From Clostridia bacterium (GTDB taxonomy: Bacteria; Bacillota; Clostridia; Oscillospirales; Acutalibacteraceae): a DNA stretch of 6,369 nucleotides. Position 1 is the first letter of the stretch, and each line of letters opens with the position of its first letter. The stretch is from the NCBI GenBank assembly GCA_017442445.1, contig JAFRZS010000045.1, positions 1 through 6,369 on the forward strand, given 5' to 3'. The notes under the pieces are model-generated. The model was not told the DNA's origin. It searched no databases and saw only the letters and a program-made list of their open reading frames with translations. Positions 1-6,279 of the stretch are shown one piece after another. Made by a program: the position numbers and the translations under genes.

Positions 1-9
1 AAATCAGTC

Positions 10-38
10 TTGAAAAAAATGATTTTTACTGTTATAAT
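10..38 (+). promoter_or_regulatory. Predicted sigma-A promoter of the mgsA-hisS-aspS run
   Basis: A -35 box TTGAAA lies at 10-15 and a perfect -10 box TATAAT at 33-38, with an optimal 17-bp spacer. Transcription should begin near 45, leaving a leader of about 25 nt before the mgsA ATG. This is too short for a riboswitch or T-box. The in-frame TTG at position 10 is the -35 box itself, which argues against using it as a start codon. The call rests on consensus match and position only. Confidence 0.85.
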
Positions 39-57
39 ATATCAAAATTGTAATATT

Positions 58-63
58 GGGGGG
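58..63 (+). promoter_or_regulatory. Unusual all-G ribosome binding site of mgsA
   Basis: Six consecutive G residues lie 6 nt before the ATG at 70. The spacing is right for a Shine-Dalgarno site, but the usual A inside GGAGG is absent, so pairing with the 16S tail would rely on G-C pairs plus G-U wobbles. It supports the ATG at 70 as the start. Confidence 0.6.
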
Positions 64-69
64 TTCCAC

Positions 70-480
70 ATGAATATAGCTTTAATCGCCCACGATGCAA
101 AGAAAGAGCTCATGACACAATTTTGTATAGCTTACTGCGGAATTCTCAGCCGCCACAGCCTGTTTGCAACAGGCACAACAGGTAAGCTTATATCCGATGC
201 AACAGGTTTAAAAATTCAGCGCTTTATGAGTGGTCATCAGGGCGGTGACCAGCAGATTTCTGCGCGTATAGCTTGTAATGAAATTGACTTATTATTGATT
301 TTCCGCGACCCGCTTAATCCCAAGCCGCATGAACCGAATGAAGCAAATCTTCTTCGTTTGTGTGATGTTCACAATGTTCCGGTCGCAACAAATATCGCTA
401 CTGCAGAGGCACTGATTCACAGCCTTGAAAGAGGCGACCTTGATTGGCGCGATATTGTCAACCCGAAAAACAACCATTGA
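70..480 (+). CDS. mgsA: Methylglyoxal synthase
   Basis: Cytosolic enzyme that converts dihydroxyacetone phosphate to methylglyoxal and phosphate, a bypass of lower glycolysis that frees phosphate when sugar phosphates build up. The product is 136 aa, close to the roughly 137 aa of the Bacillus protein as I recall it. Visible signatures: the N-terminal IALIAHD with Lys12, the phosphate-binding ATGTTGK (33-39), SGHQGGDQQ (54-62) with Asp60 matching the E. coli catalytic base Asp71, DPLNPKPHEP (80-89) with Asp80 and His87 matching Asp91 and His98, and VPVATNIATAE near the C terminus. Oddities: Asn90 replaces the residue that is Asp101 in E. coli, and His-Gln replaces Pro-Leu in the SGPLGGDQQ loop. 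I chose ATG 70 because it gives the family N terminus and follows both the promoter and an SD-like site. A longer reading from TTG 10 would start in the -35 box. It is the first gene of a run with hisS and aspS. Confidence 0.95.
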   Translation: MNIALIAHDAKKELMTQFCIAYCGILSRHSLFATGTTGKLISDATGLKIQRFMSGHQGGDQQISARIACNEIDLLLIFRDPLNPKPHEPNEANLLRLCDVHNVPVATNIATAEALIHSLERGDLDWRDIVNPKNNH

Positions 481-487
481 CTTTTTT

Positions 488-513
488 AGTGCCGACTTGT
501 GTTCGGCACTTTT
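488..513 (+). terminator. Weak terminator-like hairpin between mgsA and hisS
   Basis: An 8-bp perfect stem, AGTGCCGA (488-495) with TCGGCACT (503-510), closes a 7-nt loop and begins 7 nt after the mgsA stop. Only three further T residues follow before a G, so termination is probably partial at best. It could reduce hisS-aspS expression relative to mgsA, or protect the mgsA 3' end. No convincing separate hisS promoter is visible in the gap, so read-through is needed. Confidence 0.5.
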
Positions 514-522
514 GTACTGTAT

Positions 523-528
523 AGGAGG
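523..528 (+). promoter_or_regulatory. Strong SD that fixes the TTG start of hisS
   Basis: A perfect AGGAGG sits 8 nt before the TTG at 537. No ATG or GTG lies in frame nearby, and the family N terminus (KAVKGTLDF) follows at once, so this site decides the non-ATG start. Confidence 0.85.
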
Positions 529-536
529 AAATAATT

Positions 537-1859
537 TTGGCACTTATAACTAAGGCAGTAAAAGGCACACTTGATTTTCTGCCCAAAGACATTCACAAAA
601 ATCAGTTTATTGAAAACTCGCTTCTTCAGATTGCAGAGTGTTTCGGTTTTAAAGAAATGCGTACACCTGTTTTTGAACATACGGAGCTTTTTACTCGTTC
701 TGTCGGTGATACAACCGATGTTGTTCAGAAGGAAATGTACACCTTCAACGACAAGGGTGACCGCAGTATAACACTCCGTCCCGAAGGTACTGCAGGTGCT
801 GCAAGAGCATTCCTGGAAAACGGTCTTTTTAACGAACCGCTTCCGATGAAGATTTGCTACCTCACATCTTGCTACCGCTATGAAAAGCCTCAGGCCGGAA
901 GACTCCGTGAGTTCCATCAGTTCGGTGTTGAGTGCTTCGGTACATCTGATCCCGCTTCCGATGCGGAGGTTATAGCTTTAGCATCACAGGTTTTTGATTT
1001 CTTTGAGGTTGATAATATTGACCTTCAGATAAATTCAATCGGCTGTCCGAAATGCCGTGCAGAATATCACAAGGCATTAAAGGAATACTTTGAAAGTAAG
1101 AAGGAAGAGCTTTGTCACACCTGTCTTGAAAGACTTGACAAAAATCCGATGCGTATTCTTGACTGCAAGAGTCCCATCTGCTCTGCTATCGCAAAGGATG
1201 CTCCGAAAATTCTTGATTATCTCTGTGACGAATGTGACGAGCATTTTAAAATGGTTCAGAAATATCTTGATGTTCAGGGTATTGAATATACAATCAATCC
1301 GACAATAGTAAGAGGTCTTGACTACTATACAAAGACAGTTTTTGAATTTGTATCCAACGATATCGGCGCTCAGGGTACTGTTTGCGGCGGCGGAAGATAT
1401 GACGGTCTTATTGAAGAACTCGGCGGTCCGTCAATGCCCTCGTTGGGATTCGGTATGGGACTTGAAAGACTTATGCTTTTACTTGAAGCTCAGAAACGCA
1501 ACTTCCCCGAAGAGAGAAAGCCCGAGCTTTTCATCGTAACAATCGGTGATGAGGCAAAGCTTAAGGCTGTTGAACTTGCAAGAGAATTAAGACTTGACGG
1601 TTCCTCAGTACTTTATGACCTCGGCGGCCGTTCAATGAAGGCACAGATGAAACTTGCAAACAAGCTCGGCGCTCAGACAGTTATCGTTTTAGGTGAAGAC
1701 GAAATCAAAAATGATGAAGCTGTTTTAAAAGATATGCAGTCAGGTAATTCTGAAACAGTCAAGCTTTCGGAACTTTCTGACAGATTTATGAGCTTTTTGA
1801 TGCAACAGGCAGCAATCGGTGCTGCAGATGCACTTAATTTTTTCAATACGGAAGGATAA
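537..1859 (+). CDS. hisS: Histidyl-tRNA synthetase
   Basis: Class II aminoacyl-tRNA synthetase that joins histidine to tRNA-His using ATP; cytosolic, normally a homodimer. The product is 440 aa. Seen in order: the N-terminal KGTLDFLP (10-17), motif 1 region TPVFEHTELF (43-52), TLRPEGTAGAAR (79-90), motif 2 with YRYEKPQAGRLREFHQFGVE (113-132), an insertion domain (about 165-240), the histidine-binding RGLDYYTKTVFEF (259-271) with Arg259 at the catalytic arginine position, GGGRYDGL (284-291), motif 3 GFGMGLERL (304-312), and the C-terminal anticodon-binding domain from about 329. The insertion domain has four cysteine pairs: 170/173, 193/196, 210/215 and 230/233. The start is TTG, fixed by AGGAGG. 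aspS follows after 6 bp, so the two are almost certainly co-transcribed. Firmicute hisS is often preceded by a T-box; there is no room for one here. Confidence 0.98.
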   Translation: MALITKAVKGTLDFLPKDIHKNQFIENSLLQIAECFGFKEMRTPVFEHTELFTRSVGDTTDVVQKEMYTFNDKGDRSITLRPEGTAGAARAFLENGLFNEPLPMKICYLTSCYRYEKPQAGRLREFHQFGVECFGTSDPASDAEVIALASQVFDFFEVDNIDLQINSIGCPKCRAEYHKALKEYFESKKEELCHTCLERLDKNPMRILDCKSPICSAIAKDAPKILDYLCDECDEHFKMVQKYLDVQGIEYTINPTIVRGLDYYTKTVFEFVSNDIGAQGTVCGGGRYDGLIEELGGPSMPSLGFGMGLERLMLLLEAQKRNFPEERKPELFIVTIGDEAKLKAVELARELRLDGSSVLYDLGGRSMKAQMKLANKLGAQTVIVLGEDEIKNDEAVLKDMQSGNSETVKLSELSDRFMSFLMQQAAIGAADALNFFNTEG

Positions 1860-1865
1860 ATCACT

Positions 1866-3650
1866 ATGGAACTTATGACAGGATTAAAACGCACAAATTA
1901 CTGCGGTGATCTCCGCGCTTCTGATATAGGTAAAACCGTTACGGTTATGGGTTGGGTACAGAGAAGCCGTGACCTCGGCGCTCTTATCTTCATTGATTTG
2001 CGTGACCGCACAGGTATTTTACAACTTGCATTTGATGAAAACACAGCAAAGGATATTTTTGATAAAGCTTTTTCAGTTCGCAGTGAATATGTTCTTGCGG
2101 CAACAGGACTTGTCCGTGAGCGTTCATCAAAAAATAAGGATATCCCCACAGGTGATATTGAAATTGAAGTAACAGATCTTCGTATTTTAGGTAAGAGTGA
2201 AACTCCGCCTTTTGAAATCGTTGAAAATTGTCCGACAGGTGAAGCAATCCGTCTTAAATACCGTTATCTTGACTTGCGCCGTCCCGACTTGCAGAAGAAT
2301 ATTCTTCTCCGTCACAAAATTGCAAAGGTAACAAGAGATTATTTTGACGAAAACAATTTCATTGAAATTGAAACTCCCATTCTTATTAAATCAACTCCCG
2401 AAGGCGCAAGGGATTTCCTTGTTCCCAGCAGAATCCATAACGGTTCATTCTATGCTCTTCCTCAGTCACCTCAGCTTTATAAGCAGTTATCAATGGTTGC
2501 AGGTTTTGACCGCTATATGCAGATTGCCCGTTGCTTCAGAGATGAAGATTTACGCGCTGACCGTCAGCCTGAATTTACTCAGATCGACTTTGAGATGTCC
2601 TTTGTTGACATGGAAGATGTTCTTTCAATCGGTGAGGGCTACATCAAAAGACTCTTTAAAGAAATTCTTGATATTGATGTTCCTCAGATTCCGAGACTCA
2701 CATACAAAGAAGCTCTTGAGCGTTTCGGCTCAGATAAGCCTGATACCCGTTTTGCTATGGAGCTTTATGACCTCACCGACATCGTCAAAGATTGCGGCTT
2801 CGGTGTATTCACAGGAGCTGTCAACGGCGGCGGCAGTGTAAGAGGTATTACAGCAAAGAATGCAGTCAACAAGCTTTCAAGAAAAGAAATTGACAAGCTC
2901 ACAGAATTCGTCAGAGGTATCGGCGCTAAGGGTCTTGCATGGATCAGACTTCTTGAAAACGGCGAAATCGCATCTTCATTTGCAAAATTCATGACCGAAG
3001 ACGAAATGAAAGCTATCCTTGATAAAGCAGGTGCCGAAGCAGGTGACGTAGTTCTTATAATCGGTGATACAAAGAACGCACTTGTATATTCAGTCCTCGG
3101 TGCTTTGCGTTGTGAGGTTGCAAACAGACTCGGAATTATCCCCGAAAATCTTTTCAACTTCCTCTGGATTACAGAATTCCCGTTCTTCGATTGGGACGAA
3201 GATGCACAGCAGTTTGTTGCTATGCACCACCCCTTCACTTCCCCCATGGACGAATGTATTGATTACCTTGAAAGCGACAAAGCCAATGTCCGTGCAAAAG
3301 CATATGACCTTGTACTCAACGGTATTGAATTGTCCTCAGGTTCAATCAGAATTACTGATCCTGATTTGCAGAACAGAATGTTCTCACTTCTCGGATTCTC
3401 CGAAGAAGAAGCACACGAAAAATTCGGTTATCTCACCGATGCTTTCAAATACGGTGCACCGCCCCACGGCGGTATGGGTATCGGTCTTGACCGTCTTGTT
3501 ATGCAGATGGTCGGTGCTGAAACTCTTCGTGATGTTATCGCATTCCCGAAGCTTCAGAATGCAAGTGAGTCAATGACAGAGTGTCCGTCATCTGTTGATA
3601 AATTACAGCTTGACGAATTGGGAATTGACCTTAAAGCCGTAACTGAATAA
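1866..3650 (+). CDS. aspS: Aspartyl-tRNA synthetase, bacterial type
   Basis: Class II synthetase that charges tRNA-Asp; cytosolic homodimer. The 594-aa length is typical of the bacterial form. Domains in order: OB-fold anticodon-binding domain (about 8-110, with GWVQRSRDLGALIFIDLRD at 29-47), class II catalytic core starting with YRYLDLRRP (132-140), QSPQLYKQLSMVAGFDRYMQ (200-219), motif 2 FRDEDLRADRQPEFTQID (224-241), the bacteria-specific GAD insertion (roughly 300-430), HHPFT (454-458), and motif 3 with GIGLDRL (538-544). Leu37 occupies the position that is His in Pseudomonas-type non-discriminating AspRS, so a discriminating enzyme is favoured, by inference. The start at ATG 1866 follows GAAGGA overlapping the hisS stop; the ATG at 1875 lies 18 nt from that SD and is less likely. 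A strong terminator follows. Confidence 0.98.
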   Translation: MELMTGLKRTNYCGDLRASDIGKTVTVMGWVQRSRDLGALIFIDLRDRTGILQLAFDENTAKDIFDKAFSVRSEYVLAATGLVRERSSKNKDIPTGDIEIEVTDLRILGKSETPPFEIVENCPTGEAIRLKYRYLDLRRPDLQKNILLRHKIAKVTRDYFDENNFIEIETPILIKSTPEGARDFLVPSRIHNGSFYALPQSPQLYKQLSMVAGFDRYMQIARCFRDEDLRADRQPEFTQIDFEMSFVDMEDVLSIGEGYIKRLFKEILDIDVPQIPRLTYKEALERFGSDKPDTRFAMELYDLTDIVKDCGFGVFTGAVNGGGSVRGITAKNAVNKLSRKEIDKLTEFVRGIGAKGLAWIRLLENGEIASSFAKFMTEDEMKAILDKAGAEAGDVVLIIGDTKNALVYSVLGALRCEVANRLGIIPENLFNFLWITEFPFFDWDEDAQQFVAMHHPFTSPMDECIDYLESDKANVRAKAYDLVLNGIELSSGSIRITDPDLQNRMFSLLGFSEEEAHEKFGYLTDAFKYGAPPHGGMGIGLDRLVMQMVGAETLRDVIAFPKLQNASESMTECPSSVDKLQLDELGIDLKAVTE

Positions 3651-3658
3651 TAACGAAT

Positions 3659-3702
3659 AATACTTCAATGTAATGTCAATAATTACATTGAAGTATTTTT
3701 TT
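3659..3702 (+). terminator. Strong intrinsic terminator after aspS
   Basis: A 16-bp perfect stem (3659-3674 with 3682-3697) closes a 7-nt loop, and the T-tract runs 3696-3702. The stem is AT-rich but long and starts 8 nt past the aspS stop. The minus-strand side lacks a T-tract, so it acts one way. The U-tract touches the SD of the next gene. Confidence 0.9.
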
Positions 3703-3710
3703 GAGGTGAT
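3703..3710 (+). promoter_or_regulatory. SD of the membrane-protein gene, fused to the terminator
   Basis: GAGGTGAT is an extended match to the 16S anti-SD, 3 nt before the ATG at 3714 (5 nt counted from the GAGGTG core). It begins at the base after the U-tract, so no promoter fits between terminator and gene. Confidence 0.8.
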
Positions 3711-3713
3711 GTT

Positions 3714-4469
3714 ATGTTCGGTAAAATTAAAATCTACGGCAAGGCACAGCTTTTAGGCACAACCTTTACAAATATTCTGCTGATTCTTTCTGCTTTTCTT
3801 TTAATCTGTCTGTGTCTGATTGTTCCTGTCGGTGTGTATTTTATTCTCAATTCAGAGCCTCAGATTTTTTCTGCAACTGTCAGAAATATTATTATAATTT
3901 TTTCTGCACTGCTTTCTTTTCTTTTTATTTTTGTGCCGACTGTTTTCGGATTTTCCAACAAGTTTTTTTATTTTGAAAACTCCGACAAAAACTCCTGGCT
4001 TTGTTGGTATAAGCCTTTACTTGCAACAAAAAGTATCAGAGTTTATCTTACAGATTTTTTTCTGAAAACTTTCTGGTTTTTTGTTTTTAATATCCCGTCT
4101 TTAACCGTAATTTCTATGACAGTTTTTTATGCTTTGAATTTCGGTATTGCTGAAAATATTTTTTTATCCCTTATAATTTTAGCATCGGCATTGCTTTTGT
4201 GCGGAGGATTTTTCACATTCGTTTTTACTCAGAGATATTTTCTCTTTCCGTATCTTATTATGGCAAACCCGAAAATAAAAATAAAAGAAGCTGTCAGAAA
4301 CAGTACAGTCTTAATGGATGACCTCTGCTTCAAAACAGCTTTGTTTAAATTGAGTTTTATTCCGTGGTTTTTGAGTTGTATTTTTATAATACCGATATTC
4401 TATGTCATTCCGTATTACAAAACATCCTGCGGATTTTATTTTAAAGAGTGTAATTCTCCGTTGCAATAA
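3714..4469 (+). CDS. Multi-pass membrane protein of unknown function, DUF975-like
   Basis: A 251-aa very hydrophobic protein with no clear signal peptide. Likely membrane segments lie at about 20-46, 57-80, 117-141, 148-172 and 209-233, with a polar stretch at 81-112 and another at 184-206. The region from RYFLFPYLIMANP (174-186) through KEAVRNSTVLM (191-201) to a last membrane segment ending PYYKTSCGFYFKEC recalls the DUF975 family, where an Asn-Pro, a helical KEA..S..LM segment and a final PY..T....F motif recur. This is pattern memory, not a search, and the family has no firm function. The start is well supported by GAGGTGAT. Codons are far richer in T than in its neighbours, partly because of Phe, Leu and Ile content. 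The last 29 bp overlap alr on the other strand, so the tail NSPLQ may be a late extension. Transcription probably depends on read-through from aspS or an unseen promoter. Confidence 0.8.
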   Translation: MFGKIKIYGKAQLLGTTFTNILLILSAFLLICLCLIVPVGVYFILNSEPQIFSATVRNIIIIFSALLSFLFIFVPTVFGFSNKFFYFENSDKNSWLCWYKPLLATKSIRVYLTDFFLKTFWFFVFNIPSLTVISMTVFYALNFGIAENIFLSLIILASALLLCGGFFTFVFTQRYFLFPYLIMANPKIKIKEAVRNSTVLMDDLCFKTALFKLSFIPWFLSCIFIIPIFYVIPYYKTSCGFYFKECNSPLQ

Positions 4470-5622
4470 TTTCTCCGTCCTTGAGATATGCTCTCGGTAC
4501 TCTCTTGTTGATACCGCAAACGATTTCATAATTGATTGTGCCGATTTTTTCAGCAAGTGATGTTACAGAAATATTTTCACTTCCGTCAGTACCGAAAACG
4601 ATAACCTCGTCATCTGGCTTCACATCAATTTCGCTGACATCTATCATGGATTGATCCATGCAGATTCTTCCTATAAGCTTTACCTTTTTACCGTTAACAA
4701 TAACCTGAGTATTATTTGAAAGTTGTCGCGGCAATCCGTCAGCATAGCCTATCGGGATTGTTGCGATTTTCTTTTTGCCTTCGGTATGATAAGTTCTTCC
4801 GTAGCTGACAGGTGTATCACCTTCAAGCTCCTTGACCATTGAAATAACGGTTTTTAATTCCATAGCCGGTAAGAGCTTTTCGGTATCAGGAACAAATTCC
4901 GACGGCTCAAGTCCGTAGAGAATGATCCCCGGTCTTACCATATCCATATGCATCTCAGGATAGCGCAAGGTAGCCGCAGAATTGCAACAGTGACGCAATT
5001 CAAACTCCACGCCTCTGTTCTTGAGTCTTGTTATCATATCACAGAACAAGTCATACTGCAGTCTTGTAAAAACCTCACCTGAGCCATCTTCATCAGCACT
5101 TGCAAAATGCATGAAAATTCCCTCTTTATAGAGTGCCGGTAAGTGACAGATTTCTTCAATCTCGTCAACGGCAGAGGAATTGACAACATTGTCGTGATAA
5201 ACAAAACCTATTCTTGACATACCGGTGTCAATCTTGACATGAATATTTACCTGCACATTTCCTTTTTGTGCATATTCGGAGAGTGCTTTTGCGTATTCTG
5301 AATTGAAAACCGTCTGCGAAATACCGTTAACCGCAAGAATTTCTGCGTGTTTGGGCGGCGTGTAGCCTAATATCAATATAGGTGTTTCATTACAGATTTT
5401 ACGAAGCTGCAAAGCCTCCTCAAGATTCGATACAGCAAACCAGTCTGTACCCGATTTTATAAGTTCTTTTGCAACATAGGTTATACCGTGACCGTATGCG
5501 TTAGCCTTGACAACAGACATTATCTTTGTCTGCTGACCGACCTTTTCTCTTATTATGTCGAAGTTTTTCCTGATTTTATCAAGATCAACCTCACTCCATG
5601 TGCGTTTTAAAAAATTATCCAT
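4441..5622 (-). CDS. alr: Alanine racemase (PLP-dependent)
   Basis: Interconverts L- and D-alanine with pyridoxal phosphate, supplying D-alanine for peptidoglycan; cytosolic dimer. From ATG at 5622 the protein is 393 aa, close to the Bacillus enzymes. Motifs: VVKANAYGHG (37-46) with the PLP lysine Lys39 and Tyr43, HVKIDTGMSRIGF (128-140) with Lys130 at the carbamylated-lysine position and Arg137, HFASADED (172-179), HCCNSAATL (211-219), MVRPGIILYG (228-237), the catalytic tyrosine in VSYGRTY (Tyr274), GYADGLPR (292-299) and RICMDQSMIDV (319-329). Key catalytic residues are all present. An in-frame extension to 5673 is unlikely: ATG 5622 has a GAGG SD and the 5673 codon lies upstream of the predicted transcription start. 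The gene diverges from the flavin reductase gene, and its 3' end overlaps the membrane-protein gene by 29 bp. A VanT-type serine racemase is unlikely, as no membrane domain is present. Confidence 0.97.
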   Translation of the reverse strand: MDNFLKRTWSEVDLDKIRKNFDIIREKVGQQTKIMSVVKANAYGHGITYVAKELIKSGTDWFAVSNLEEALQLRKICNETPILILGYTPPKHAEILAVNGISQTVFNSEYAKALSEYAQKGNVQVNIHVKIDTGMSRIGFVYHDNVVNSSAVDEIEEICHLPALYKEGIFMHFASADEDGSGEVFTRLQYDLFCDMITRLKNRGVEFELRHCCNSAATLRYPEMHMDMVRPGIILYGLEPSEFVPDTEKLLPAMELKTVISMVKELEGDTPVSYGRTYHTEGKKKIATIPIGYADGLPRQLSNNTQVIVNGKKVKLIGRICMDQSMIDVSEIDVKPDDEVIVFGTDGSENISVTSLAEKIGTINYEIVCGINKRVPRAYLKDGEIIATENYTL

Positions 5623-5627
5623 CTCTA

Positions 5628-5631
5628 CCTC
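5628..5631 (-). promoter_or_regulatory. SD that selects the alr start at 5622
   Basis: GAGG (continuing to GAGGT) on the minus strand lies 5 nt before ATG 5622. It supports the 393-residue alr product over the longer in-frame reading. Confidence 0.7.
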
Positions 5632-5632
5632 G

Positions 5633-5661
5633 TTGCAATTTAAAGTAAAATCATATAAAAT
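5633..5661 (+). promoter_or_regulatory. Possible promoter of the flavin reductase gene
   Basis: TTGCAA (5633-5638) and TAAAAT (5656-5661) are separated by 17 bp, with a start expected near 5668. The match is fair, not excellent, in a very AT-rich spacer where chance hits are common. If real, its -10 box directly abuts the -10 box of the alr promoter. Confidence 0.45.
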
Positions 5662-5690
5662 ATTATAGAACATAATTATAAAATAGTCAA
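5662..5690 (-). promoter_or_regulatory. Predicted sigma-A promoter of alr
   Basis: Read on the minus strand, the -35 box TTGACT is at 5690-5685 and the perfect -10 box TATAAT at 5667-5662, spaced by 17 bp. Transcription would start near 5655, giving a leader of about 33 nt. Together with the SD this fixes the alr start at 5622. Confidence 0.85.
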
Positions 5691-5709
5691 TGATAAGGAG
5701 AATAAGATT

Positions 5710-6204
5710 ATGAAAGAAATCAATGTCAGAGAAATCAAGAAGAATGCCGTCACTATGATAAGCGACGATTGGATGCTTATAACCGCAGGTGATAAGTCAG
5801 GCTTCAACACCATGACAGCAAGTTGGGGCGGAATCGGTGAGCTTTGGGGTAAGGATGTTGTATTTATATTTATCAGACCTCAGAGATATACCCTTGAGTT
5901 TGTAGAAAAAAATGATATTTTTTCATTGAGCTTTTTTGACGGTGAATATAAAAAAGAGCTCACTTTTTGCGGAAGAAATTCAGGCAGAGATGTTGACAAA
6001 GTGAAAGAAACAAATTTCACACCTGTATTTTCTGACAACACAACTTATTTTGCTGAAGCATCAAACGTACTTATCTGCAAAAAATTAGCCGTCACCGAAA
6101 TCACACCCGACAGTTTCATTGATAAAAATGTTGACAAGAACTATGCAAACAAAGACTACCACAAAGTTTTCGTTGCAGAAATAATAAAAACACTTGAAAA
6201 ATAA
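5710..6204 (+). CDS. Flavin reductase family / flavoredoxin-like FMN-binding protein
   Basis: A 164-aa cytosolic protein of the flavin reductase-like (split-barrel, DIM6/NTAB-type) family, which bind FMN and pass electrons from reduced pyridine nucleotide or a partner protein. I recognise the family by DDWMLITAG (19-27), the flavin-contacting FNTMTASWGGIGELW (32-46), FIFIRPQRYTLEF (52-64), FSLSFFD (71-77), FCGRNSGRDVDKV (86-98) and a C-terminal KNYANKDYHKVFVAEI (143-158). Length is normal for this short clostridial form and there are no membrane segments. The start ATG 5710 follows AAGGAG (5695-5700) with 9-nt spacing. It stands alone, divergent from alr, with no partner gene in the window to name its substrate, so the physiological electron donor and acceptor are unknown. 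Confidence 0.88.
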   Translation: MKEINVREIKKNAVTMISDDWMLITAGDKSGFNTMTASWGGIGELWGKDVVFIFIRPQRYTLEFVEKNDIFSLSFFDGEYKKELTFCGRNSGRDVDKVKETNFTPVFSDNTTYFAEASNVLICKKLAVTEITPDSFIDKNVDKNYANKDYHKVFVAEIIKTLEK

Positions 6205-6254
6205 ACAGCTTACAACTTAAGACGATAGAAAAAGGGGATGTAAAAAAAGCGAAG

Positions 6255-6272
6255 ACCGCATAAAACCGCATA
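6255..6272. repeat. Tandem 8-bp direct repeat
   Basis: ACCGCATA occurs at 6255-6262 and again at 6265-6272, separated by AA, giving a 10-bp period (one helical turn). That spacing would suit a protein binding two sites on one DNA face, but a short chance repeat is equally possible. Confidence 0.5.
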
Positions 6273-6279
6273 GAATAAG

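Noticed and set aside
10..69. N-terminal extension of MgsA from TTG at 10
   Set aside because: The TTG is part of a near-perfect -35 box, the predicted transcription start lies downstream of it, and the extra 20 residues are not part of the family N terminus.
497..525. Possible hisS promoter TTGTGT / TATAGG
   Set aside because: Poor match to consensus, overlaps the hairpin and the SD, and would start transcription only a few bases before the TTG start.
486..917. 143-codon minus-strand frame antisense to hisS
   Set aside because: Shadow of a confidently identified gene, with no recognisable domain, SD or promoter.
2344..3576. Long plus- and minus-strand alternate frames inside aspS (160 to 170 codons)
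   Set aside because: All lie within a complete aspS gene in another frame and read as low-complexity out-of-frame translations without SD sites.
4419..4437. Small hairpin ATCC-GCA-GGAT with flanking A and T runs just after the alr stop on the minus strand
   Set aside because: Only a 4-bp core with a bulge before the flanking A-T pairs, inside the membrane-protein gene; too weak to call a terminator.
5623..5673. N-terminal extension of alanine racemase to 5673
   Set aside because: The extension starts upstream of the predicted alr transcription start; ATG 5622 has an SD and gives the usual family length.
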